From contig JAWPHD010003264.1 of NCBI GenBank assembly GCA_037043455.1, forward strand, positions 62,001-126,000: a stretch of 64,000 bases of DNA. The letters are read 5' to 3'. The notes below the pieces were generated by a model that saw only the letters and a list, made by a program, of their open reading frames with translations, ran no database searches and was not told the DNA's origin. The translations under genes and the position numbers were made by a program. The stretch is from Cyrtodaria siliqua (Eukaryota > Mollusca > Bivalvia > Adapedonta > Hiatellidae). Positions 19,085 to 32,300 of the stretch are shown one piece after another (positions within the stretch are counted from its first letter, which is position 1; every line of letters starts with the position of its first letter).

Positions 19085-20120
19085 TAGGGTGTGTTTGCAG
19101 GATGCGGTGAGGGGTGGGTGGTGGGGGAAGTGTATGTTTGGCCCTCTACTATGATACTGTGTCTTGAAATATTACAGTCACTCACAGTGCATACACTTAG
19201 CCAAAGTTGAAATAGAAACGTCGTTTTTCTGCTGATTTAAATGTCTGATAAAAACAAAAACGCTGTCGAAAATTGAAATTGTTTTCACATATCTGGTTTA
19301 AACATATGTTATTGCATTTTTTAACAAAGTATGCAAATGGGTCGGGCCACAAGTTCTTACAACATTAGTTACATATCTCACTAGCCGTGAGAATCATGGC
19401 TCTTATGGTAGTATGTATCACTACCTACCATAGTATATACCATAAGTCATGACATGATTATCACGGCTAATATATTACATACTCTTACGCCAATGCGGAT
19501 GGCTGCGGATGGTCCATCTAAAACACTTGGTAAATGACCATAAGCTAAAATTACATGCAGTTTATGAGAGACTTAATTATCTCTTATGTTTTCAGAGATA
19601 ACAATTTGTTTTCTCAAGTATTCCCCTATATAAAACTATGTAAAACATGTAACACCTGGGGAGGGGCTAAATTTGACCCCATTTTCAAGTTGTTCAGTAT
19701 CTACGTTTATGCAAGGATTTGTCCATGGACAAATCTTTGGTTTATGTAACACACGTAAATCTCTATATACACACGTTGCCACTCCTCCCCTCACCCACCC
19801 ACCTTATGGGGCGTATCATTTTTGACATCAGGGACTTTATTGTAATTGTACACATTTGATTTGAATTAGTAGAGCATGAGAAGATTTTTTTATATAAGCT
19901 TTCGAATATTTATAGTAATGGGGGCCATATTTGATCAGGGAGTAAGTACTTGTTGCATTTATTTCCCTATTTAAAAAAAAACCATACAATTTTGAACAGG
20001 ACCATCCATTTGAAGTTAGGTCAACATTTGTGGTTTAACAGAACTTGCTGAAAGACGGACAACGGACTAGAAAATGATCGAATAGGATAATTAAATCTCG
20101 TTTTCTGATGGGAACTGTGT
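19085..20120. other. Intergenic with one imperfect palindrome
   Basis: Holds GT-rich sequence at 19080-19140 and the palindrome 19369-19484. No gene is recognised. Confidence 0.4.
19369..19484. repeat. Imperfect palindrome of about 115 bp
   Basis: TAGCCGTGAGAATCATG...CTTATGGTAGTATG on the left pairs with ...ACCATAAGTCATGACATGATTATCACGGCTA on the right, with small indels. Confidence 0.6.
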
Positions 20121-20276
20121 GTGTTGGCCATAAGGGCGAATATTAGCATGTACGAATGCGTGAACCTATTCTTACCAAAACGCTTGGAATTCGCCAAGCA
20201 TGTAAAATTACTTAGCCAGCAAGCCTCTGAAAACTGTCAGAATGCCACGTCGCTGCGCATGCGTGACACTTCCAAA
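20121..20276 (+). other. Probable USO1 5' UTR/promoter-proximal region
   Basis: It precedes the first coding exon and is locally CpG-containing (CACGTCGCTGCGCATGCGTG just before the ATG). No TATA box was identified and the transcription start cannot be fixed from sequence. Confidence 0.4.
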
Positions 20277-20342
20277 ATGGACTACTTCCGTAAATATCTG
20301 GGAGCTCAACCGGGTAGTGAACACCCAACTGGGGCTGAAACA
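20277..20342 (+). CDS. USO1: USO1 exon 1, residues 1-22
   Basis: MDYFRKYLGAQPGSEHPTGA then ET; the short, poorly conserved N-terminus matches p115 in length and in the GAET...(T/I) junction. Donor ACA|GTAGGT. Confidence 0.85.
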
Positions 20343-23300
20343 GTAGGTTTGATAACATGTTTTAGCGACAGATAAGTTATCTATAACAATTTCTACAAGC
20401 GCAAGAAGTTTGCCAGATATTGCTGTCATATTGATAGCAAAATATGTTGAAGACATTATTTACTCTGTTACGCAGTAAATCAGGGTGGGTGGGGTAGGTT
20501 TCCTGCGTCTTCAGCCTCACACTTAGCTAATTGTTAACCATAGAGCTATGACTACTCTCAGAGTCGGGCAATCAATATGATATGCTGTTTCAGGTCGTAA
20601 TTTTGGTGAGGGTTGTGAAGATATAACGCATTGCCTGCCTGACTATACAACCACCTGTTGTAATTTAATATGAAATAGGCACTACCTATGGAACGGGCAA
20701 AGCAATTTGATAGCATGTACACTTTTTACCCATCTCAATTTTAAGGGTTAGTAACTATAAATTTGATCAGATCTTAAAACAGGAAATAGTAAATAAATAT
20801 ATTTGTAAGGCCTAATGAAATAAAACCCGTGTTTACTGCAACAATAAGTAGAGGGTAGGAAGGTCAGCTTTTTGTTTTATTTTGTATCTGTAATAAGACT
20901 TTGAACTCGAGAACAATTAGATACGGATAGATTTGAGTGCAGACTTTATTTGATATTTTTCTTTACACAGAAAATATGCACAAGCATTTTTGGTGCAGTT
21001 TTTGTGTGAGTCCTTGTATTTCAATTTTTGGGGGCGAACACACTGAACAGTTTTCGGAAAAAATATATTCGTTTTATTCTCATAAAATATGTCGGCAGCG
21101 TTTTAAAGGAGATGGTCCGGTCAGGGTGAACACATGTTTATTTGTAATCCGACGAGCCTTCTCTGACCGAACCAATGTAGATAATCTCAAAGAATCTAGC
21201 AACATGTTTATTATTTATTCTAGCATGTCCAATGCAATGTAAGTGTATACATAAAATTGAAATATCAAGGTTCTATTTGTTGGCATAAATACTCATCAAA
21301 ATACATAGGATGTTTTTTCTATGTTTAATGAATGAGACTCATAGGTAGTAGTAGGTAGGTAGTCGAGGCCGTTAAACCCTTTGTTCGCAGCTGTCCGTAT
21401 AAGGCCAGTTCCCCACCCAAATTACTGCGAAAATCATGCAGTTTTTCCCATTTTTGGTAATTAAGTGACATACTTTAAATAGTTTGTATGTTAAAATAAC
21501 TCAGTTCTAAAACCTAATCAATATTTTACCTAAAAGTACATTTTAATGAAATTTCCCTTAAAAAAACATTTCCCAAAACAACAAAAATCACGCTATTTTT
21601 TTCCCAATTTGGACAGTTACGCGCTTCTTTTTCCCAAATTCAGCAGGCCTAGGCCTTTTCCCAATTTCCTTGAAAAAAGCCCTGAACCTAGTAAAAGGCT
21701 CTGGTGGTGATGAGGAGGGGGAGGGGCAAGTTTTTTTTCATCTCTTAAACTGTTATTAGTGAAATTTCTTTTTTGTTATCTGTTTAGTGTTATTGAGAAT
21801 ATTTAATTAATCTTTGTTACCTGTTATTATCAAATTCTTATTCCAGTCCCCATCCATTCCATACACAATTAATCATTCATTGTATCAAAGTACTTTGCCT
21901 GTTATCTAGTCAGTTCCTGTTTCATATTAAAACATTTATTCTTACATTTTTAACTTGCTATTAATGTAAACATATGTGTATTTGTCTAGCCTTTTCCTTA
22001 TTTTATGTAAGATCTCTTTACTGGAAACTAAAATAAACTTTTCTTATAAGTGAAAACACATAAACTGACAGATACCGTTTAAATTTGCCGTACATGTGAC
22101 TGTAAACAACAATTTTACAAATTTTAAAACGAATGAAAATAATGTCTGCAACCGCAAGGCAAAACAAGCATGTCCTTAACTTATTTTCGTCTAAATTATT
22201 CCGTACAATCTGAAATCGAGTGACGTCGGCACGCCATGTGATACCTAGCGCCACCTAACCCGGGAATACACAAATAACGGTAACTCCGCTACGATTTACA
22301 TACTTAGTCTAGACTGCTTGCTTGTTTTTAAGACAAATGTTTGTATTTACAATCAAGCATTTAAGATGATCAAGACTAGCTCTGATAAACAACAGGGATT
22401 TACGGGACGCGATTTTCTGCGTCAAATACGCATAAAATGTCGAACAGGACCCGTAAAATTATCGAATCCGCGTCCCTTGGGACGCACAATGTTTCGTGGT
22501 TGAGCATGCAAAGGCCGACAAATGCAGTGTTAGGCATAAACTACTATATTTGTAAGAGTTGTCTTTCTTTACTAAATTGACCAATCGTAGGCTCGCGCAC
22601 CTGCTGTTGACAAGAAAGCTCATGCGGATATTTCGGCGATTATCTCGTACATTGTAGTTTTTCGTCTGCGTTCAAAATGTCAAAACAGACTTACGGTCCT
22701 TTTTTGGCAAAAATAAAGCCGATACTCTATCACAGGAGGTTTCCAATAGCGAGTCAAACAATGACACGAAACCTGCACCTAAAAGGCCAATAAATTTTTG
22801 ACAGAATGGCTTGAGAAATATAAATGGTTGCGGTTCAAAAATTACGAGATGTTTTGTGACACATGCATTTCTGCTAAAGCCAGTTCTAATCCTTTAACCG
22901 AAGGGTGCACAAATATCCAGAATTCGACACTAATGAGACATCAAGACTCTAAAGTTCATATGCTTTCTGTACAAGTATTGCAAAGGTAAAATCCATGTGC
23001 CAGTTACGTGCAAAGAATGTATTTGGGACTCCCATATTTATTGACGGGACCCCTAAAATTCATTGAGTTGAGTCCTAGGGACCCCTAAAATTAAAAATCA
23101 GTGTAAAACCCTGAATCAATAATCAGAATTTGTCTCCATTTAGTTAAAATTTACGGATTACGAAGTCGCCTGCAGATTTTTCACAAATTGAATTGTTTTT
23201 TCTACGTTTGTACGCGCGCTGATCAGCGCGCGTGGTTGCATAATAAGTTAGACACTTTCCTAGAATAGACACTGTATAGGGGACTGTGTTTTAGGCAGAA

Positions 23301-26300
23301 GTTGAAGACTTGGGTGTACAAATGTGCAAACATTCAAAATAATTTGCTGATACATGCTAATAGCCAATCCGGACAACCATCATAATTTATTTGATATTTT
23401 CAGGTTGAAAGACTTGTTGACCGTGCATCATCATCAACCCTGCTAGATGATCGACGAGATGCTGTTAGGGCCATCAAGGCAATGTCACGGGTAATTGATT
23501 TATAATTTTGACTAGAAATATGTTTGAGAATAGGTGGTTCAGGTAACTTTAAACATGTATTCAGTGTCCATTCTAGAACGCGCGATTGCGGGATTCACGC
23601 CAATTTTTCGTACATCCCGCATTTTTTCCGCGGAATGCGGGATTAGCGCGCATAATTTTGAACCAGCGACTATCCGACAAAATGGAGAATATGAGTTCTG
23701 ACAAACTTAAATAAAAGCTTAAAAACATGAATATGTAGCTGTCGCGATTGACTAAAACCTCTGTCTCACCCAATGCATGTTTACTCCTTCAGTACTATAC
23801 GGTTCTCTCCCTTAGTAACTGGTTGTATGAGTAATACGAATTTCGCCACAATGAACGAAATATATTTACATATATATTTCTCTTTTGAGCTTTATTTTAA
23901 TTCTTTCGAATTGTAATCATTTTATTTCTTGAAGACATGATACTATCTAGTATTAAAATGCAAAATTATGATTGTTCTCGGAAATTTACAATCTTTTAAA
24001 TTTCGTCTACAGAAGATTATACAAATTAGCACCGGTAAACATCGCGGTTTGCAAAGGGTTTCAAATTACTTTTGATTTAAAGACTGTATCATTTGGTTTA
24101 ATATGTAAAAACAACAGAAACGCTAGTATTTTGAACTTTATTATTATTATTTCAAAATACTTTCTATACAGAAACAAGTATTATAAAACCATCCCTGATA
24201 TTGATTGCTTTATGAGATATTTGCATTATAGGAAAGATATTGAGGAAATTATTGCATTTTCTAAGAACAAACTTGAACAACACAATGCCAAATGGAACTT
24301 TGTTGACATTTGAGAAATGAAATAGAGATAGAAGGTTAATTAGTAACGATCACTTTCCATAGATATACCTCTTACTATACTCATACTATACTCTTCTTTT
24401 TTACTATCTTTCTATCATCTACCTTTTTCTCCCTATATATTTCTATTAAAACTAAACGTTTTCTTTTCAATACATTATATTGTAATTTATTGTTGAATAT
24501 AATTTCATAATTATAGCTTTTGTACATTATTGTATTGAAAAGAAATAAAATGTTAAAAACAAAAAAAACATCGCGGTTTGCAGACTAATATTGTGACGAT
24601 GTCGGGTAAAAAAAACAGGCGAATTTCCGACTTTTTCATAACACCTAAGGCTAAAGCATCAGAGCAACAATCATCTGAATCGTCTGAAAAGTGTGTAGAT
24701 TCAGACCCAGTTCAGACAACCAGCGCGGAGGGCGAAACCAAAAACGTAAAGCCGTGCAATTTTAGAATATACGTTTTAAAGAATCCCCCCAATATTTTTG
24801 AATTCCCCCCTATTTTTCCCAATATTTTTGAATTCCCCCCTATTTTTCAGAAGTAGGGGGGAAAATCCCCCCTACTTTTGAGTTTCTAGAATGGACACTG
24901 GTATTTTATATCAAAATTTGTTGGATTAAAATTTTAGTGTGAAATGATAACAAATGATCATTCTTCACAGTAAGTTGTACATTTATAAAATTCAGTGTAT
25001 CAGTTTAAATTGACTGTTTATATCTAGCGCAGGGAATTAAGCGGAACGTCCACACAAAAAAAAGTCAACGCATATGCACATTGGAGGACGGCGCATATCA
25101 AAAATCGTCCCGCCGTTCGTAGATGTGCATTTTATGCACTAACAACTAACATGGCTAAAAATATATGGAAGTGTTCTCTATGATATGACCAATATGTATT
25201 AAACTTATTCCAGTGCAGTAATACCAGCCTTCACGACAAACCAGTAACCTGCAATAATCTACTGGCCCGAAAGGATTCTTACTGGCCCATATAAAATTTA
25301 ATTAAATCTCTTTCTTTCCTACCTTTTTGGATATCATAGACATACATGATGATAGGATATGGTATGAACATCATTTTAAGTTAGTGAATTCACAACCAAA
25401 CCAACAGTGAACATTAAAATAGTTTATTTAGATCTTATTTAAATTCAAAATGCAAAACATCTTGTTGAAACTTTCGTCAAAATATAGCCACGAATAATCC
25501 GAAAGCCATTTGGTTGGAACGTCCGTTTCCTCCTTTCTTTTTCGTATGCCCTTTTCGAAACTGATTGTGCGGTGCTTGTTTGTGCAGAACGTTTGATTCC
25601 AGGCTTTGCGCCATCAAAATATCTCAGGAAGTTCGACATTGAAAACAAAAGCGTAAGCGGATATGAACAAAACCTAGTCGGGTTATCGATATATAGTTAC
25701 GGTCGGGTCTAAAACGTTGTTGCCGCAATAAAAGTATGAAAGAGCGAAAGAACGCAACAAGTCAAACACCAGTCTAAAATTTTGATGAAAACGTCCGTTT
25801 CACGCATTGAGGGGAAAACATGTAAATAATTCACGTAACTATGTTGAATTTTAAAGAAATATTTTTTCAATTTATGGTATGTTTGCCTGAAAAGTTTTTA
25901 GCCCGATGGGCGTGTGAAATATTGAATTTTACTGGCCCGAGTCAATTTTTACTGGGCTCGGGCTTCGGACCAGTGGATTAATTCGAAGACTGTGGGAATA
26001 AATACAAAAAAACTATGGTTGGTCAAGTATCCTGAGTCGCACATTATTTTTTTCTTGTATAATAAACATATTGAAATTGTCAAAGAATTCAAAATCGTTT
26101 TAAAAATGTAACTCCCCCTGCCAGCTTGGTCTTTAGATTTTAAAAACTTCGCTCAACATTTTTCTAGTCATTACTTTATATTTAAAATGTCTTTATAACA
26201 AGAAAACAGTTGAAGGTCTGGTTTCAACTGATATACATGTATGCACCCCTGCCCAGTGTTTTCCTTGATGCAGAAATCTTGCGTTTTTGCCACGATTTTT

Positions 26301-29300
26301 CATCAAATGACCCTTAAAAATTGTCCCAGCACTACAGTGTGGACGCAAGTTCATTAAATTCCATTGCAGCTATCTTTTTCACCCTTGCACCGAATAAGAA
26401 TCACACATGCTTGTTTCATACTAAATTTTCAAACTTTTAAGTATAACCAGTCGGAGCTCTAATCTTATACAGTTATGTTTTTCATAACCTATGACTGTAA
26501 TATTTAAAAAACACCTAAAACTGGGAAAGTCTCTAGAATCAGTTACTACCACAAAATCATTCAAGTTTAAATGCATTCTATCTTCTGTTTTCCCTATATA
26601 TATATAATTTTCTCCAGGTAGGGTGATTATTCAACTTTACAAGCATGCAATAAAATTCTATGAGCATGGATGAAAATCCAATGCGCAAGGCCTCTCAAAT
26701 GTACCTTCTGTTATGCAACTAAATTCATTAAAAATCATTTTGTAGGCTCCAACATGATAATTAGTGAACAACTGCTAATTGGCTCTCGCTGAAGATGTAT
26801 TTATCCTTAAAAATAATAAGTATTCAGACATTAATTAATAAACACTGCACATTTGGCAACTAAATTGTTTTATTAGCAAATGATCTTGGTAACTGAGTTA
26901 GGTTACAAATGGTTATTAGGGAAAAGTATCCGTTACTCTAAACCAAGGGGAGATAATAATTTGGCATTTTAATAACTTCTAGCAGTTATAAAACTTGTAA
27001 CTGTTTATGGTTAGAGCTTTGACTGATGACAGTAGCAGACTGTGTCACATTTTTTAACTCGCCCGAAACTAAAAAATATTACGACCTGTAAACCATTCAT
27101 CTGTGTAAACATTCGTTAGTAAATGATTAATCATTGACAAGTTTCAAACGGCGAGGCCTCCCGACACTGATTCAATTGATGAATCGGTTGCTGCACCGAC
27201 AAAGAAGAGATTTATAGGGTTCAGTTCAAAATGGTTAACTAAATTCACTTGGTTATTGTTTGATATCGGTGAAATGAAATGCGACCCATGCGCAAAACAA
27301 CTCGTTTACTGTTGGTTATAAACATTTCAGAAAGTCCGCCCAGATGGATGTTAAATAAAAACAAAGATCATTTTGTCAAGTGATCTGTTTTATTATTTTA
27401 TATCATTAAGCACAAAGCTGTGCTAAATCATGAAGTTAGTTAGATGAAACACACACACATTGAAATGTGATTACCATACAGTGCTACAATAATAACAACA
27501 ACAGTTTGTTGTGAACAGTCTAGCCCCTCCAAAAATGAAAAATGACTCTTGAATCTGATACCATGTGGTGCCAATGGACACCCGTTTTTGAATATCGAGG
27601 GGAGAACACCGCCCTGTCCCATTTTGCGTCCACTACCAGGCAAATTGTGTTATTTTCTTAATTTTTCAGGGAAGTGCAAATTGCTAACTTTTGAACTAGG
27701 AGTCAGATTGACGCTTGGTTTGTTGAAATTTTTGTACCCGATAACATATTCGTACTCGAGCTCCAATTAAAAACACGTATCTGGTATGAAAACACATGGT
27801 AACAAATATAAACTGGAAGACACCCCAGCTTTATCGATAAATCTTACACAGACGCTTGGAAAATAGGCAAAACATTTGAGCAGACTTTAAGGAAGGCTTC
27901 AACATTTCTCAGTACAATTCTATCTTTTCTATCTGTTATTCACTGCTGTGAGTTTTTATACTTTCATAACATTTGTGAAAAAAATACTATTTCCATGCAG
28001 TGTATTAGGCAGAAATTCAAGAACTGGGTGTGCAAATATGCAAACAGGGTGTGCAAAATAAGTTGCTAACACGCGTTACGCGCCAATTCGCGACAAGTTG
28101 GTGTCTCTGGGGTAATTTATTTTTACAGATAAAGGTGAAAAAAATACATTTTAGGTCATATTTATTCTATAAATGTATACAAAACATAACACTATTGAGA
28201 AAGTAATAGTTTGCAAGTGTTGTTGAGCAAAAAAAAAATTTTTTTTTTAACCCACCCACTCCCTCAAATATTGGCCGCGATTTTTCAAAAACGGCCGTGC
28301 AAAAGATGGCTGCACGGCTGGCTGGTTAATACACTGTTTCCATGTGTGAAGGGTCCATGTCTGCTTATCAGCACCACGCACAGAAATTGTGAATGTCTGT
28401 TTTGAATTGCGAATGGGTCCGTATACCGTTACGACTTTAATAAGCAAAAAATCGCTGATACAGATATGTAGCTTTAAATTTTGATATATGGCTGTGCATT
28501 AAGAAAATTGGCAATTTCTATATACAGAAGTTCCGGCTTGAGGTCGGTACTCAGGCAATGGACACACTTGTACACATACTTGAGACCGATAGAACAGATG
28601 CCGAAATCACCGGATATGCCCTGGATGCCATCTGTAATGTCATGTCAAACGAACCAACAGATGATGGTGAGTGGAAACAGGGGTTAGCTATATCTTTGTG
28701 CTTGTGTGACATCTAAGTAGTGGAAGTGTTTTTGTTTTTTAAATAAATATTTTTAGAGTTTTTGTGGAATTTAATAATGAGATTAATCAGTGCATCCATC
28801 GTAGTGTTGAGCTGACTGTCCACTCAATCTATCTGTAAGTATGTCAGACTTGAACTTGTCATTTTCGGAATTAACATTATAATAAATTTAAACCATTCAC
28901 AGTATCGTCATGACCTTTTCTACACATGTCAACCTAGTGGTCGTTACATGACGTGTAATTATGGAAACAGATTGATATTATGTTGTTTTTTTCTCGAAAT
29001 CCATTTTTTTACATTTTGTGTTAATTTGATTTATAATTTTGTAATCATAATTATGTTCCGGTATATTAATTTTGAGTATAAAACTATTGTTGAAAGACAC
29101 CTATGGCTTTCTGATATCTGATGTTTAAATCGGAATTACTATTTTTATACCTATACCCTTTACATGTATCATAAAGTACATATGTATTACTGTATTTGTG
29201 CAGATGAGGAGATATCTGAGCACGTAACAGATGACCTAGGTGGACAGTTTACAGAAATATTCATCAAAAAGACAGACAATGTCGGGCTTCTGCTCTCCTT

Positions 29301-32300
29301 ACTAGAGGTAATATAAAAGTCATGCTTGTGTTGTAGCACTATAAAATTGAGCAATGAGCTCACTGTTAACTTACAAATAGACATCGTCATTATATTACTG
29401 AAAGATTGGTAAAATCAACATTAAAACTCCATGCATGCATTCATATTATATTGTTCATGGTTCTGGATACTATTTTTTAGCTCTACTGGCGGAAGGCCAG
29501 TCATCTGTGGCCGTTTGTTAATTTTTGTCTTTTAAACACGATAGGGCCTTCATTTTTAATCGGATCTTTACCAAACTTTGCGACGGTCAATGAAGCTCGG
29601 ACAAGTTTGAAAAACAGCCAGATCGGATTAGTTTTACTGGAGTTATGGCCCTTGTCTTTTCTGAAATTTGCTGAAAAATGCCATATTTTGACTTGTAAAC
29701 ACTCTAGCACCTTCATTTATTATTTGATCTTTACCAAACTTACATCAATGATTTTTGACAGAGTTATGGCCCCTTATACACAAATTTTATCCAGACAATT
29801 TTTCCTAAACCCTGGCTGGAATGATCAGTACAAAGGGTAGATGCGCATATCATTGTCATGTTCCGGTTGAATGATGTTTGTTGGAGTTGTGACTCTTTAA
29901 AGGTTTTAATACACAAACTTTGTCTGGACTAGTTCTCCTGGCCAGATTTCAATGAAACTTGGTAGGGATGATCATTACCAAGCCTAGTTGCGAATATCAT
30001 CATCGGGTTCCAGTTGAATTATTTTCGGTGGATTAATGGCCCTTGTGCCATTGGGGGAGACATCTTTTTACTAAACACAACCTCTAGTTCTAATTTGGTA
30101 TGTTTTTTTAGGGACTTGAGGCACAACATAATTATACAAGCAAGGTTTTACGCAAGCGTAAAATAGCTGCCGAGAGAAAATAGCATTATTTCTGTGTAGG
30201 AACTGAGAACAAAGTGTTTAACATAATAACAGACCAAGTCATGGGTGTTAAAACAATATTCAAAAAAAGAGTTGTCACGGAGACGTAAACACGCCATGAC
30301 CGTTTTTACCAGACACTTTCTTCCCAATTTGTGCTACGTGAATCCTTGACATGCCTTACAAATTGATTACATATTCACCTTTGTAGCACGACGTGCTACA
30401 GTACATATCAGCACAGAAATGGAATAAACTGTTCATTGCTACCATGTGTAATTATATTAAGATTGCTTATCAAAGTGAAAAAACTCAAAGAAACTATTCA
30501 TTACTACCTTACCATGTGCAATTACTAAAACAATATAAGAGTCAACGGCAGCGAATAAAACAAGTTTTGACCATCTGCATAAAGGGGCCCCTCTACAGGG
30601 GCGCCACTTGGGGAACTTATTATAACGGAGTTCTGCCTTGTGATGCTAACTCCCTCCATACCCTTTGAGATTTCATGTTCATGTGTGGTGCATTTCTTAG
30701 TCAAAGATGTCTTAGTCAAAGTCAAAGATAAGTTTTTGTATTGTGGTTCCGTCTGCTGTGGCCTCCTGGGGGGTAATCGGGTAAAAAAACCCACAAAATT
30801 TACTATCTTGTCCAAATGTGGATGCATTTATAAACGGGCTTTGTTACTCTAGCGTAAAGTGGCCCCTCTACATGGGTACTTCGGGGACTTCCAGTAATTT
30901 ATGTTCGACTGCCACTTTGCTCAATGCAGGGCAAAGGGTTTTGTCATATGTGCCACAACAACTAATATTCACTCCGTCCATACGAAGCCAAAAAGCTAAG
31001 CGTAACATACGTGGTTAGGACAATGCTTAACTGGATGCCAACGTTTTGCTTTCACATGTCGCTTATTTTGTTTTAAGCTACAGCTACCGTGGCAGTAGAG
31101 TATTAAAAAGGCTTTTGCAGAACAACTGTTTGTCACAATTTGTAAGCAAAATGATAACGTTTAACAGACTGTGTTATTCATGGGTAATAACTGCTGTCAT
31201 TTTCTTTGTCAAACATCTCGGGTACCAGCAGGGCAGGAGAAATTTTCTCCGAGTTACTCGCCTTACATAATATTTAAATGGTCTAATTGATAAATTGTTA
31301 AAAAAAAAGAATTTGAATTTCTACCTGTCCTGCACTCGTCATGGTGAGCAGATGAGTTGAATTTCCATGCCCTGTGTACTAGGTTGTCTGTAACTGTTTA
31401 ATAGCTGATCTGTTGGTACTTGACCCGGCCCTGCATAATTTTGATGGCTGACCTGCTGTTGAAAAAAAGTATTATTGTATCATATAATTAATTTAAATTT
31501 TGTTACAGTTATTTACATTTGTTGAGAAATTGAAGTTATTTATGAACTGAAGCATGTCCTTTACATTCTAGGAGTATGACTTCCATGTACGCTGGCCCAC
31601 AGTGAAGTTACTCACGATTATTCTCACTAACAAATGTAAGGATGTACAAGAGTGTATATTGTTACACCCAATGGGCGTGTCTAAGTTGATGGACCTCCTC
31701 TCTGACAGTAGAGAAATTGTCAGAAATGATGTAAGTATGAATAATTTTTTCACAAACAAATGTAAGGAGGTACAAGAGTGTATATTGTTACTCCCAATGG
31801 GCTTGTCTAAGTTGATGGACCTCCTCCCTGACAGTAGAGAAATTGTCAGAAATGATGTATGATTCATTTTTTCACAAACAGATGGAAGGAGGTACACTTC
31901 TGTATTGTTACACCCAATGGGTGTGTCTAAGTTGATAGACCTCCTCTCTGACAGTAGACAAATTGTCAGAAAGGATATAAGTACGATCATGTTTTTACAT
32001 ACAAAGTTAGCTCGCTTTTAACAAGCGGTGATATTATTGGCTGAGAGGCAATCGGGTCATCTCGCAAGGTTTCAATCACTTCTTTGAGCGTGTGCTTAGT
32101 GCTGGAATGTAGATCTTGATTTCGAGATTAAGTTATAAAATATCAGTCATATACCAACATTGTTTATATCATTGTCCACCAATCGCATATTTCAGGCCCT
32201 TTTACTGTTGAACCAACTTAGCAAGGGGAATGCAAACATTCAGAAGATTGTAGCATTTGAGAATGCATTTGAAAGACTTCTTGACATAATACACGAAGAA

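Larger units (their letters stand above)
24901..28527 (+). other. Rest of USO1 intron 2
   Basis: Holds the TIR element 25259-25976, a transposase fragment near 27200 and a repeat at 28236-28340 shared with intron 19. 25977-27180 and 27310-28000 show nothing recognisable apart from AT-rich sequence. Confidence 0.5.
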
